This document shows positions 25,908-34,452 of a stretch of DNA of 64,000 bases, piece after piece (the first letter of the stretch is position 1; each line of letters opens with the position of its first letter). The notes under the pieces are model-generated. The model did no database searches. It was not told the DNA's origin and was given only the letters and a program-made list of their open reading frames with translations. A program made the position numbers and the translations under genes. Where the stretch lies: NCBI GenBank assembly GCA_963697695.1, contig OY969094.1, positions 2,604,001 through 2,668,000 of the forward strand, in the 5' to 3' direction. This DNA is from VRUE01 sp963697695 (lineage in GTDB: Bacteria; Actinomycetota; Thermoleophilia; Solirubrobacterales; 70-9).

Positions 25908-25988
25908 ACCCCGCCAGGCCCGCTTTGCGCGTCTGGGATGATTTCCCCGCAAGGTCTCTCTTTTTCCCAGCAAGGCGGTAATTCACGC

Positions 25989-27038
25989 ATGGGCGTACTC
26001 GGCTATCTCAGAGGACTCGGTGGTCGCGACATGGCCATCGACCTCGGGACGGCCAACACGCTCGTCTACGTTCGCGGTCGCGGCATCGTCCTCTCTGAGC
26101 CCTCGGTCGTCGCGATCGACTCCCACAACGGCCAGGTACACGCGGTCGGCGTCGAAGCGAAGCGGATGCTGGGCCGTACGCCCGGGAACATCACCGCGAT
26201 CCGCCCGCTCAAGGACGGCGTCATCGCCGACTTCGACGTCACCGAGCAGATGCTGCGCCACTTCATCAAGCAGGTGCACTCCAACCGCTTCGCCCACCCG
26301 CGCGTCGTCGTCTGCGTCCCCTCCGGGGTCACCGGCGTCGAGAAGCGGGCGGTCGAGGAGGCCTGCCTCTCGGCGGGCGCCCGCCAGGCGTATCTGATCG
26401 AGGAGCCGATGGCGGCGGCGATCGGCGCCGGCCTCCCCGTCGCCGAGCCGACCGGCTCGATGGTCGTCGACGTCGGCGGAGGCACCACCGAGGTGGCGGT
26501 GATCTCGCTCGGCGGGATCGTCGTCTCGCAGTCGATCCGGGTCGGCGGCGACGAGCTCGACGAGGCGATCGTCAACCACTGCAAGCACGAGTACAAGCTG
26601 GCGATCGGCACCCAGACCGCCGAGGAGGTCAAGCTCGAGGCGGGCTCGGCCTCGCCGCTGGCCGAGGAGGTTCGCTCGGAGATCCGTGGCCGTGACCTCG
26701 TCTCCGGCCTGCCGAAGACGATCACGCTCGGCTCCGAGGAGGTGCGCGAGGCGCTCGACGAACCGGTCGGGCACATCGTCGACGCGGTCAAGGACACGCT
26801 GGACCGCACCCCGCCCGAGCTGGCAGGTGACATCATGGATCGCGGAATCACCCTGGCGGGAGGGGGCGCGCTCCTGCAAGGACTCGAACAGCGCCTCCGC
26901 GACGAGTGCCAGATGCCCTGTCAACTGGCAGAGTCACCATTGACGTGCGTGGCGGTCGGCTCCGGCATCTCGCTCGAGGAGTTCGAGGCGATACACCGCG
27001 CCAGCAAGCAGAATTCGGGAACGAGGCACTTTGCCTAG
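25989..27038 (+). CDS. mreB: Rod shape-determining actin-like protein MreB
   Basis: 349 residues from ATG 25989; the frame extends to 25938, but the conserved start is MGVLGYLRGLGGRDMAIDLGTANTLVY, and AGGCGG lies upstream. Actin-fold phosphate loops (DLGTANTL and VVDVGGGTTEVAV), the IEEPMAAAIG connect region and an adenosine loop (TLAGGGALLQGL) are all present. MreB filaments guide lateral wall synthesis. It heads the mreB-mreC-mreD-mrdA-rodA run, a complete elongasome operon. Confidence 0.96.
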   Translation: MGVLGYLRGLGGRDMAIDLGTANTLVYVRGRGIVLSEPSVVAIDSHNGQVHAVGVEAKRMLGRTPGNITAIRPLKDGVIADFDVTEQMLRHFIKQVHSNRFAHPRVVVCVPSGVTGVEKRAVEEACLSAGARQAYLIEEPMAAAIGAGLPVAEPTGSMVVDVGGGTTEVAVISLGGIVVSQSIRVGGDELDEAIVNHCKHEYKLAIGTQTAEEVKLEAGSASPLAEEVRSEIRGRDLVSGLPKTITLGSEEVREALDEPVGHIVDAVKDTLDRTPPELAGDIMDRGITLAGGGALLQGLEQRLRDECQMPCQLAESPLTCVAVGSGISLEEFEAIHRASKQNSGTRHFA

Positions 27039-27076
27039 CGCGTCGCTTCCCCAAGCCCCAAACTTAGGTCTTCACT

Positions 27077-27928
27077 GTGTACCGAAAGCAAGTACGCCGC
27101 CGTAGGGCGGTGCTGGCCCTGTTGATCGTCGGCTCGTTTGCGTTGCTGACGTTCACCTACGGACAGAGCTCGAACGGACTCCAGCGAGGGGTCAGCACGA
27201 TCTTCAGCCCGCTGCAGGGGGCTGCCGACCGTGCCTTGAAGCCTGCCCGTGACCTGATCGACTGGTTCGACCAGACCTTCGATGCGCGCGGAGAAAACAG
27301 CCGCCTCAAAGAGCAGCTGGAGGTGGCCCGCGAGCAGGCGGTCGCTGGGCGAGTCGCGCTGCAGGAGAACGCCCAGTTCCGCAAATTGCTCAAACTCACT
27401 CGGGACGGCGCTTTGGCCTCTTCTGCCTACGAGCCCATCACCGGCCGCGTGATCGCCCGCTCGCCGACGGCCTGGCACTCGACCGTGACGATCGACCTCG
27501 ACGGCGGCGATGGCGTCCGGGTCGACGACCCCGTGATCAGCGGTGACGGCATGGTCGGCCGAATCACCTCGGTCGAGGGCGGGTCCTCCCAGGTGATGCT
27601 GATCACCGACCACACCAGCGCCGTCTCGGCCAAGGTCCTCCCCGAGGGGGTGCAGGGGGTGATCCGGCCCAGCGTCGGAGATCCCGAGGACCTGATCCTC
27701 GACTTCATCGATTCGACCCGCAAGGTTCGCGGCGGCCAGTACGTCGTCACCGGCGGCTGGCGGGCGCAGGGCCTCGCCTCGCTCTTCCCGCCGAATCTGC
27801 CGATCGGGGAAGTAACCAGCGCTTCGCTCGAAGAGCAGGAGGCGAGCCAGCAGGTTCACCTGCGTCCCTTCGCCGACCTGCGCGACCTCGACTTCGTCCA
27901 GGTGTTGACCGGAGGATCGCGTAATTGA
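27077..27928 (+). CDS. mreC: Cell shape-determining protein MreC
   Basis: 283 residues from a GTG. One N-terminal membrane anchor (AVLALLIVGSFALLTFTYG), a coiled coil (residues about 70-105, ENSRLKEQLEVAREQ) and the periplasm-side beta domain (VIARSPTAWHSTVTIDLDGGDGV, DPVISGDGMVGRITSV). MreC links MreB to PBP2 and RodA outside the membrane. It overlaps mreD by 4 nt. Confidence 0.94.
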   Translation: MYRKQVRRRRAVLALLIVGSFALLTFTYGQSSNGLQRGVSTIFSPLQGAADRALKPARDLIDWFDQTFDARGENSRLKEQLEVAREQAVAGRVALQENAQFRKLLKLTRDGALASSAYEPITGRVIARSPTAWHSTVTIDLDGGDGVRVDDPVISGDGMVGRITSVEGGSSQVMLITDHTSAVSAKVLPEGVQGVIRPSVGDPEDLILDFIDSTRKVRGGQYVVTGGWRAQGLASLFPPNLPIGEVTSASLEEQEASQQVHLRPFADLRDLDFVQVLTGGSRN

Positions 27929-28473
27929 TCGTCACGCCGAAGATCCTCGCCCGCCTGGTCGCAATCGCGATCGTCGGCGTGCTGCTCCAGCTCTCCTTCT
28001 TCTCCCGCATCGAGGTCTTCCACACCAGCCCGGACATGCTGCCGGCATTGGTCGTCTGCCTCGGCCTGCTCGGCGGCAGCATGACCGGCGCGGTCTCCGG
28101 TTTCTCGATTGGCCTGCTCGTCGATTGCCTGCTGGTCGAGGCGCTCGGAGTCACCTCGCTGGTCCTGCTCGGCGTCGGCTACCTGGCCGGCCTCTTCCGC
28201 GAGCGCTTCGAGATCCACAGCTCGCTCGTGCCGGCCCTGCTCTGCATGGGCCTGACCCTGCTCGCCGAGCTCGGCTATGGCGCGATCCAGCTGATGCTCG
28301 GGGTCGATGCTCCGCTCAGCGTGCTGCTGATCCGCGACATCCTCTTGAAGAGCATCTACGCCTTCTTCCTCGGCTGGCCTATCTACCTCGGCGTGCGACG
28401 GCTGCTGCGTCCCGCCTTGGTCGAGGACCCGAAGGTGCGCCGCCGTCGCCAGCCGACCGTATTGGGAGCCTGA
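27925..28473 (+). CDS. mreD: Rod shape-determining membrane protein MreD
   Basis: 182 residues from a TTG overlapping the mreC stop. Five or six membrane segments (VAIAIVGVLLQLSFFSRIEV, LPALVVCLGLLGGSMTGAVSGFSIG and others) and the MreD-like phrase DCLLVEALGVTSLVLLGVGYLAG. Completes the MreBCD scaffold; position between mreC and mrdA supports the name. Confidence 0.9.
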   Translation: MIVTPKILARLVAIAIVGVLLQLSFFSRIEVFHTSPDMLPALVVCLGLLGGSMTGAVSGFSIGLLVDCLLVEALGVTSLVLLGVGYLAGLFRERFEIHSSLVPALLCMGLTLLAELGYGAIQLMLGVDAPLSVLLIRDILLKSIYAFFLGWPIYLGVRRLLRPALVEDPKVRRRRQPTVLGA

Positions 28474-28477
28474 GCAG

Positions 28478-30349
28478 ATGTACCTTCGATCGGACGAGCG
28501 AGGCCCCGCGATGAGCAACCGGATGGCGCTGCGCATCGCGCTCTTCGGCGGTTTCGCCGTGGTCCTCTTCGCGATCCTCTTTGCCCGCCTCTGGCTGCTG
28601 CAGATCCTCAACGGCGAGGAGTACCTGGCGGAAGCGAACAACAACCGCACCCGCGAAATCCGCGTCAGCGCCCCCCGCGGCCAGATCCTCGATCGCGACG
28701 GCGAGGTGCTGGTGGAAAACCGGACCTCGCTGGCATTGCAGGTCAACCCGAGCAAGCTGCCGGCGGACCCGGCCGAGCGGCGGGCGGAGCTGGCGCAGCT
28801 GGCCGAGCTGACGCACAGCACCCTGCGCAAGGTGCGCAGGACGATGCACGAAGAGCTGAAGCTGGCGCCGGCAGCACCGGTGACCCTGCGCCGCGACGTC
28901 GGCGACTACCTCGTCTACTACCTGCAGGAGAACCAGGAGCGCTTCCCCGGGGTCGAGGTGCAGCGGGTCTTCGTCCGCCGCTACCCGCAGGAAACCCGTG
29001 CCGCCCACGTCCTCGGCAGCGTCGGCGAGATCGACGAAGACGAGCTGAAGGAGCCGCGCTACCGCGGCCTCGAGCCCGGCGATGCGATCGGCCAGAGCGG
29101 AGTCGAGGAAACCTATGACCGCTTCCTGCGCGGGCGCCCTGGCACGACCCGGATCCAGGTCGACGCACTCGGGCAGCCGACCCCGGGCGGTCAGCTGGTC
29201 TCGAAACGGCCGGTGCCGGGCGACGACCTCAAACTCTCGATCGACTCCGACGTGCAGGCGGCCGGCGAGGAAGCGCTCGCTGCTCGCGGCCTGCCGGGCG
29301 GCTTCGTCACGATGGACGTCCACAACGGCGAAATCCTCGGGGTCGGTTCCTTTCCGACCTTCGACCCGTCGGTCTTCACCAGGCCGTTGACGCAGAAGCA
29401 GGTTGACGCGCTCGTCCGCGATGACGTCGCGGCGCCGCTGACCAACCGCGCGATCGCCGGGCTCTACCCGACCGGGTCGGTCTTCAAGTTGATCACCGCG
29501 ATGGCGGCGCTGAACAGCGGCGTGACGACGACCTCCGAGGTGATCGAAGACGGCGGCTCGATCATGGTCGGCGCCCAGCGCTTCCAGAACGCCGGCGGCG
29601 CGGCCAACGGCCCGGTCGACCTCGAGCGCGCCATGCAGGTCTCCTCCGACGTCTACTTCTATTTGATGGGTCTGCGCATGTGGAACACCGGTGCGCTGCA
29701 GCGCTGGGGACACATGCTCGGCATCGGCCGGCCGACCGGGATCGACCTGCCGGGGGCCGAAGAAGGCCTGCTGCCGAGCCAGGCCTGGCGCAACCAGCTC
29801 TATCGCGAAGGCGGAACCGATCGGCCCTGGTCGGCGGGAGACAACGTCCAGCTCGCTGTCGGCCAGGTCGATCTGCAGACGAACCCGCTGCAGCTGGCGA
29901 TCGCCTACGCGGCCGTCGCCAACGGCGGCACGATCGTCACCCCCCACGTGGGCAGGGAGATCGACGATGCGGCCGGCCGCGTGCTGAAGGAATTCGAGCC
30001 GCCGTCTCGCCGCCAGATCCACGTCGAGCCCGAATACCGCGACGCCATCCTGGCGGGCCTACACGAGGCCGCACAGGTGCCCGGCGGCACCTCCTACGAA
30101 GTCTTCGGCGGCTTCCCGGTGGACGTGGCGGGCAAGACGGGGACCGCGGAACGACCGCCGAATGCGGACCAGTCCTGGTACGTGGTCCTCGCCCCGTACC
30201 CGAATCCCCGTATCGTGACGGCGGTGACGATCGAGCAAGGTGGCTTCGGCGCCGAATCGGCCGCGCCGGCCGCGCTGCAGATTCTCGAGGCCTACTTCCA
30301 CAAGCAGGCAAGCGGGCCCGCGGGCCCGAATGGCGGTAGTCCCGGCTGA
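28478..30349 (+). CDS. mrdA: Penicillin-binding protein 2, transpeptidase
   Basis: 623 residues. One N-terminal membrane anchor (ALRIALFGGFAVVLFAILFARLW), a dimerisation/pedestal domain (SAPRGQILDRDGEVLVENR) and the transpeptidase domain. Catalytic motifs: S334VFK (YPTGSVFK), the second-motif region SSDVYFY, and K553TG in VAGKTGTAE. It cross-links peptidoglycan during elongation, working with RodA, encoded next with overlapping stop/start. An internal ATG at 28511 is an alternative start. Confidence 0.95.
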   Translation: MYLRSDERGPAMSNRMALRIALFGGFAVVLFAILFARLWLLQILNGEEYLAEANNNRTREIRVSAPRGQILDRDGEVLVENRTSLALQVNPSKLPADPAERRAELAQLAELTHSTLRKVRRTMHEELKLAPAAPVTLRRDVGDYLVYYLQENQERFPGVEVQRVFVRRYPQETRAAHVLGSVGEIDEDELKEPRYRGLEPGDAIGQSGVEETYDRFLRGRPGTTRIQVDALGQPTPGGQLVSKRPVPGDDLKLSIDSDVQAAGEEALAARGLPGGFVTMDVHNGEILGVGSFPTFDPSVFTRPLTQKQVDALVRDDVAAPLTNRAIAGLYPTGSVFKLITAMAALNSGVTTTSEVIEDGGSIMVGAQRFQNAGGAANGPVDLERAMQVSSDVYFYLMGLRMWNTGALQRWGHMLGIGRPTGIDLPGAEEGLLPSQAWRNQLYREGGTDRPWSAGDNVQLAVGQVDLQTNPLQLAIAYAAVANGGTIVTPHVGREIDDAAGRVLKEFEPPSRRQIHVEPEYRDAILAGLHEAAQVPGGTSYEVFGGFPVDVAGKTGTAERPPNADQSWYVVLAPYPNPRIVTAVTIEQGGFGAESAAPAALQILEAYFHKQASGPAGPNGGSPG

Positions 30350-31545
30350 TGTACGCGACGCGGACACGCCAGGCCCGGCCCGAGCCGTTTGCCCTGCGCC
30401 CCGGCATCGCCGAGCGCCTCGGCCTGCCCTACATGGACGGCGCGCTTGCCTTCTCAGCCATCGCGCTGGCCGTCTTCAGCGTCTTCACGCTGAGCCAGTC
30501 GACCCTGCACGACGTTCCCGGCAGTCCCAACTACTTCGTCGACCGGCAGGCGATCTACGTCGCTCTCGGGCTGGTCGGCATGTACCTGCTGACCCGCATC
30601 GACTACTCGCGCTTCCGCGAGCTGCGGGTCGGCATCTATACTTTCCTCTGCGTCAGCGTCTCGCTCGTATTCGTTTTCGGTTTCGCGGCGCGCGGCTCGC
30701 GACGTGCCTTTGACCTTCCCTTCTTCAGCTTCCAACCATCGGAGCTCGGCAAGCTCCTGCTCGTGCTTGCGCTTGCCGGGTTCGTCATCGATGGGGCCAG
30801 GCGCGGTTCAGACCGGCAGCGCACGGTGCGCTACCTCTGTCTGGGCCTCGCTCCGGCTGCGCTTGTATTCCTGCAGCCGGACCTCGGCACCTCTCTGGTG
30901 TACGTGGCTATCACCCTCGCCGTGATGTACGTGGGGGGCGTCCGCTGGACGCACTTCGCGGTGATCGGCGCGGCCATCGTCGCAGTGACAGCGGTGGTCC
31001 TCGTAGTGGCGCCCGCAATCGGGACGCCGATTCTGAAGGGCTATCAGGAGGAGAGACTCACGTCCTTCCTGAACCCCAGCGAGGACCCCGGCGACGCCGG
31101 CTACCAGCAGAACCAGGCCAAGACCGCCATCGGCTCCGGTGAGACAACCGGCCGTGGCGATCGGGCCACCCAGACGCGGCTCGACTTCGTCCCTGAGCGG
31201 CACACCGACTTCATCTTCGCGGTGATCGGTGAGCGCTATGGATTCACGGGGGCCGCGCTAGTCCTATCCCTGTACGCCCTGCTGATCTGGCGGGCGCTGC
31301 GGATCGTGACGCTCTCCAAGAACTCCTATGGAATGCTCGTGGCAGGTGGGATTGCCGCCATGTTGCTGTTCCAGGTCTTCGTCAACGTGGGGATGAACCT
31401 CGGGATCATGCCGATCACCGGAATCCCCCTGCCGTTGATGAGCTATGGGGGGTCGTCAGTGCTGGCGACCTTCCTCGCAATAGGAGTGCTGCAGAGCGTT
31501 CACATGCAAGCGCGCCTTGGCCAGAAGGGCAGGTTCGCCTGGTGA
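30349..31545 (+). CDS. rodA: RodA, SEDS-family peptidoglycan glycosyltransferase
   Basis: 398 residues, about ten membrane segments. SEDS signatures are present: FFSFQPSELGKLLLVLALA, LQPDLGTSLVYVAI, the large loop with GYQQNQAKTAIGSGE, VPERHTDFIFAVIGERYGF, and PITGIPLPLMSYGGSS. The acidic residue of the QPDLGTS motif is the catalytic one in this family. It polymerises lipid II for lateral growth with PBP2. Start ATG overlaps the mrdA stop by one base. Confidence 0.95.
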   Translation: MYATRTRQARPEPFALRPGIAERLGLPYMDGALAFSAIALAVFSVFTLSQSTLHDVPGSPNYFVDRQAIYVALGLVGMYLLTRIDYSRFRELRVGIYTFLCVSVSLVFVFGFAARGSRRAFDLPFFSFQPSELGKLLLVLALAGFVIDGARRGSDRQRTVRYLCLGLAPAALVFLQPDLGTSLVYVAITLAVMYVGGVRWTHFAVIGAAIVAVTAVVLVVAPAIGTPILKGYQEERLTSFLNPSEDPGDAGYQQNQAKTAIGSGETTGRGDRATQTRLDFVPERHTDFIFAVIGERYGFTGAALVLSLYALLIWRALRIVTLSKNSYGMLVAGGIAAMLLFQVFVNVGMNLGIMPITGIPLPLMSYGGSSVLATFLAIGVLQSVHMQARLGQKGRFAW

Positions 31546-31565
31546 CCCCGCGAAGGAGCACCGGC

Positions 31566-31592
31566 ATGCGTACCTACTCTGAACTGAGCTGA
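31566..31592 (+). CDS. Candidate 8-residue leader peptide upstream of RNase E/G
   Basis: AAGGAG at 31553-31558 is followed, after 7 nt, by ATG and the frame MRTYSELS then TGA. It is the best SD-start pair in this stretch and is out of frame with rng, whose ATG lies 4 nt after the TGA. Such a layout can couple or modulate translation of the downstream gene. It may also be chance. Confidence 0.35.
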   Translation: MRTYSELS

Positions 31593-31596
31593 ATCA

Positions 31597-33441
31597 ATGA
31601 AAAAGACAATTCTGGTTTCCGCCGATCGCGGCGAGACCCGCGTAGCCGTACTCGAGTCGAAGACGAAAGGCGGCAAACGCAACGTTGCGGAGCTCTACAT
31701 AGAGCGCCGTGGCCGGCGTTCGATCGTCGGCAACATCTACAAGGGGAAGGTCGACAACGTCCTTCCCGGCATGGAGGCCGCCTTCGTCGACATCGGCCTC
31801 GAGCGCAACGGCTTCCTTCACGTCGACGAGATCGTCCTGCCCAACGGCGAACAGGCGCCGAAGCGTGGCCGCGGTACCGGCCGCCGCATCGACGAGCTGA
31901 TCAAACCCGGCCAGGAGATCGTCGTCCAGGTGGTCAAGGACCCGCTGAAGACGAAGGGCGCGCGGCTCTCGATGAACGTCTCGATCGCCGGTCGCTACCT
32001 CGTTTACGCGGCCCAGGGCAGCGGCGTCGGCGTCAGCCGGCGACTCTCGGACTCCGAGCGCGACCGCCTGCGCAAGATGGTCGACCGCACCTATAAAGGC
32101 CCTGGCGGGCTGATCGTCCGCACTGCGGCCCACGGGGCGAAGAAGTCCGACTTCGTGCGGGAGATCGGCTACCTGCACAAGCTCAACGAGGTGCTCGAAC
32201 GCCGCACCGAGCAGACCAAGGCACCTGATCTCGTCTTCCAGGAGGCTGACCTGCCGGTACGAGTGCTGCGCGACGTCTTCCTCAGCGACTTCGAGAAAGC
32301 GATCATCGACTCCCCGAAGCAGTTCGAGCGGGTGACCGGCTTCTTCCAGCGCACGGCGCCGGAGCTGGTCCAGGGCGTCGAGCTCTACGAGGGGCGCAAG
32401 CCGCTGTTCGAGAAGTGGGAGATCGACAAAGAGATCGAGTCGACCCTCGGCCGTCGCATCGACCTGCCCTCCGGCGGCTACCTGATCATCGACTACACCG
32501 AGGCGCTGACCGTGGTCGACGTCAACAGCGGCAGCTTCACCGGTCGCGGCAAGGGCGGCCTGGAGGAGACGATCACCCGGGTCAATACCGAGGCTGCCGA
32601 TGAGGCCGTCCGGCAGCTGCGCCTGCGCGACATCGGCGGGATCATCGTCATCGACTTCATCGACATGGCCCGTGCCCGCAACCGCGACAAGGTGCTGAAG
32701 ACGCTGCGCAAAGCGCTCGACACCGACAAGTCGAAGAGCTACGTGGTCGAGGTCTCACCGCTGGGGCTGGTCGAGATGACGCGCCAGAACGTCACCGACG
32801 GCGTGCGCGAGATCCTCACGGCGCCCTGTCCGACCTGTGAGGGTGAGGGCGTCGTTCTCTCCGCCGAGACGGTCGCGCTGGACGTGATGCGCAGGCTGCC
32901 CGACATCGCCGCCGGCGCCCAGGACGCCGAGGCGCTGCTGCTGCGGGTCCACCCGAAGGTCGCGGCCGAGCTGATCGACCCCGACAGCGGCCTGGCTGAG
33001 CTCGAGGCCAAGATCGGCAAGCAGTTCCACTTCGAGGGCGGCGACGCGCTGCCGATCGCCACCTTCGACATGGTCGAGGCCGGCAGCCGCGAGCAGATCG
33101 AGGAGCGGGCGCTGCCGTTCAAGGTCGGCGAGGAGGTTCTGGTCAAAATCGACGAGCCGCACATGTACAACGCCGATGACGCGGTGGCCCGGGTCGACTC
33201 CTACATCGTCAGCGTCACCGGCGGCGGCCGCTTCGTCGGCGAGCGCAAACTGGTGCGGATCGAGCGGGTCGAGCGGGCAGCCGCGGTCGCCTCGCTGCCG
33301 GTCGGGGAGGCCGGCAACGGCAGCTCAAACGGCGCGGAGGGCGGCTCCGAGCTAGAATCCTCCGCCTCGCGCAGTAGCCGTCGTGGCCGCAGGGGCGGTC
33401 GTGGTCGGTCGCGCTCCACCCAGAGCGGCAAGGACGAATGA
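31597..33441 (+). CDS. rng: Ribonuclease E/G family endoribonuclease
   Basis: 614 residues. S1-type RNA-binding region at about 35-130 (GNIYKGKVDNVLPGMEAAFVDIG, NGFLHVDEI). Catalytic magnesium ligands are Asp308 (VVDVNSG) and Asp353 (IVIDFIDM). The Zn-link CPTCEGEG follows at about 411. The C-terminal 60 residues are a Ser/Arg/Gly-rich disordered tail (SRRGRRGGRGRS). The enzyme makes single-strand cuts in rRNA precursors and mRNA. A short SD-led ORF precedes it, and rplU overlaps its stop (ATGA). Confidence 0.95.
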   Translation: MKKTILVSADRGETRVAVLESKTKGGKRNVAELYIERRGRRSIVGNIYKGKVDNVLPGMEAAFVDIGLERNGFLHVDEIVLPNGEQAPKRGRGTGRRIDELIKPGQEIVVQVVKDPLKTKGARLSMNVSIAGRYLVYAAQGSGVGVSRRLSDSERDRLRKMVDRTYKGPGGLIVRTAAHGAKKSDFVREIGYLHKLNEVLERRTEQTKAPDLVFQEADLPVRVLRDVFLSDFEKAIIDSPKQFERVTGFFQRTAPELVQGVELYEGRKPLFEKWEIDKEIESTLGRRIDLPSGGYLIIDYTEALTVVDVNSGSFTGRGKGGLEETITRVNTEAADEAVRQLRLRDIGGIIVIDFIDMARARNRDKVLKTLRKALDTDKSKSYVVEVSPLGLVEMTRQNVTDGVREILTAPCPTCEGEGVVLSAETVALDVMRRLPDIAAGAQDAEALLLRVHPKVAAELIDPDSGLAELEAKIGKQFHFEGGDALPIATFDMVEAGSREQIEERALPFKVGEEVLVKIDEPHMYNADDAVARVDSYIVSVTGGGRFVGERKLVRIERVERAAAVASLPVGEAGNGSSNGAEGGSELESSASRSSRRGRRGGRGRSRSTQSGKDE

Positions 33442-33971
33442 ACACGTACGCAGTCATAGAGACCGGAGGCAAGCAGTACAAGGTCGAGAAGGGCACGTCT
33501 CTGCTCGTCGATCGCCTCAGCGCCAAAGAGGGCGACAAGGTCACCCTGCGCCCGGTGATGTTCCGCGACAAAGAGGTCGTTGCCGGGGCCAAGGAGCTGG
33601 AGAAAGTCAAGGTCGAGGCGACCGTGACCGAGCACCTGCGCGGCGAGAAGATCAAGGTCTTCAAGTACAAGCCGAAGAAGGGCTACCGCCGCCGTGCCGG
33701 CCACCGCTCCGAGCTGACCAAGCTCGAGGTGACCGAGATCAAAATGGCGGGACGGAAACCGGCGGCGGCGAAAGAGGAGAAACCGGCTGAGAAAAAGCCT
33801 GCCGCGGAGAAAAAAGCCGCTGCAGAGGCAAAGCCGGCGGCGAAAAAAGAGGCCGCCAAGAAACCCGCTGCCAAAAAAGCCGCAGCGAAAAAACCGGCGG
33901 CGAAAAAAGCCTCTGCTAAAAAAGCTGCTGCGAAAGCGAAAAAGCCCGCCGCCAAAAAGGACTCTGACTGA
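33438..33971 (+). CDS. rplU: Ribosomal protein L21 with H1-like lysine/alanine tail
   Basis: 177 residues. Residues 1-103 are a normal bL21 (MNTYAVIETGGKQYKVEKG, HLRGEKIKVFKYKPKKGYRRRAGHR). The remaining 74 residues are a repetitive Lys/Ala/Pro tail (KKPAAKKAAAKK pattern) like eukaryotic or bacterial H1-type nucleoid proteins, absent from typical L21. The tail could bind rRNA or DNA. It overlaps rng and rpmA by 4 nt and 1 nt, the usual L21-L27 order. Confidence 0.95.
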   Translation: MNTYAVIETGGKQYKVEKGTSLLVDRLSAKEGDKVTLRPVMFRDKEVVAGAKELEKVKVEATVTEHLRGEKIKVFKYKPKKGYRRRAGHRSELTKLEVTEIKMAGRKPAAAKEEKPAEKKPAAEKKAAAEAKPAAKKEAAKKPAAKKAAAKKPAAKKASAKKAAAKAKKPAAKKDSD

Positions 33972-34222
33972 TGGCTCACAAGAAGGGACTCGGCTCCAGC
34001 CGCAACGGCCGCGAATCCAACCCCAACATGCTCGGGGTCAAGGTCTTCGCGGGCCAGAAGGTCTCCGGCGGCGAGATCATCGTGCGCCAGCGCGGCACTC
34101 GCTTCTGGCCCGGCGATGGCACCGGCCTCGGCCGCGACCACACGATCTTCGCCACCCGCGAGGGCATCGTCGACTTCAAGCCGTCGCGTCGCGGTCGCAC
34201 CATCTCGGTTCTGTCGGACTAG
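33971..34222 (+). CDS. rpmA: Ribosomal protein L27
   Basis: 83 residues starting MAHKKGLGSSRNGRESNPNM, the N-terminal extension that reaches toward the peptidyl-transferase centre. RQRGTRFWPGDGTGLGRDHTIFA is typical of the family. Length is normal. No N-terminal cleavage extension is present, unlike Firmicutes L27. A perfect 28-bp inverted repeat follows the stop by 6 nt. Confidence 0.97.
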   Translation: MAHKKGLGSSRNGRESNPNMLGVKVFAGQKVSGGEIIVRQRGTRFWPGDGTGLGRDHTIFATREGIVDFKPSRRGRTISVLSD

Positions 34223-34228
34223 CGGCGG

Positions 34229-34330
34229 GAGGGCCGGGTGCCCCTCCGCCGGAGACCGTTGCGCAGCAGATCGTCCGCCGAGGTTCGGTACCTAGGCCCA
34301 GAGTCTCCGGCGGAGGGGCACCCGGCCCTC
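34229..34330. repeat. Family-A long inverted repeat between rpmA and obg
   Basis: Arms 34229-34256 and 34303-34330 are perfect 28-bp complements (GAGGGCCGGGTGCCC...GGAGAC). The loop starts CGTTGCGCAGCAGATCG (34257-34273), identical over 17 nt to the loop after clpX, and also shares CCGAG(G/C)TTCG. The arm motif GGAGGGCCGGG recurs in the copy before hrcA. Confidence 0.85.
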
Positions 34331-34394
34331 TTCCGGAAGCTCCGGCAGCTGGACCGAGATCGTGTGACCCGCACGTTGAAGCTCGCGCGACACC

Positions 34395-34445
34395 CGAGGT
34401 GTAACGCTTTATGGCCGCATAGCCTCCCCAATGCGTTACACCTCG
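34395..34445. repeat. Family-E inverted repeat immediately before obg
   Basis: Arms 34395-34407 (CGAGGTGTAACGC) and 34433-34445 are perfect 13-bp complements 25 nt apart, with a GGC/GCC inner stem. The right arm ends 7 nt before the obg ATG, so it occupies the place of an SD or promoter. It is homologous to the element before tig, with a compensating base-pair change. Confidence 0.75.
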
Positions 34446-34452
34446 ATTGCTG

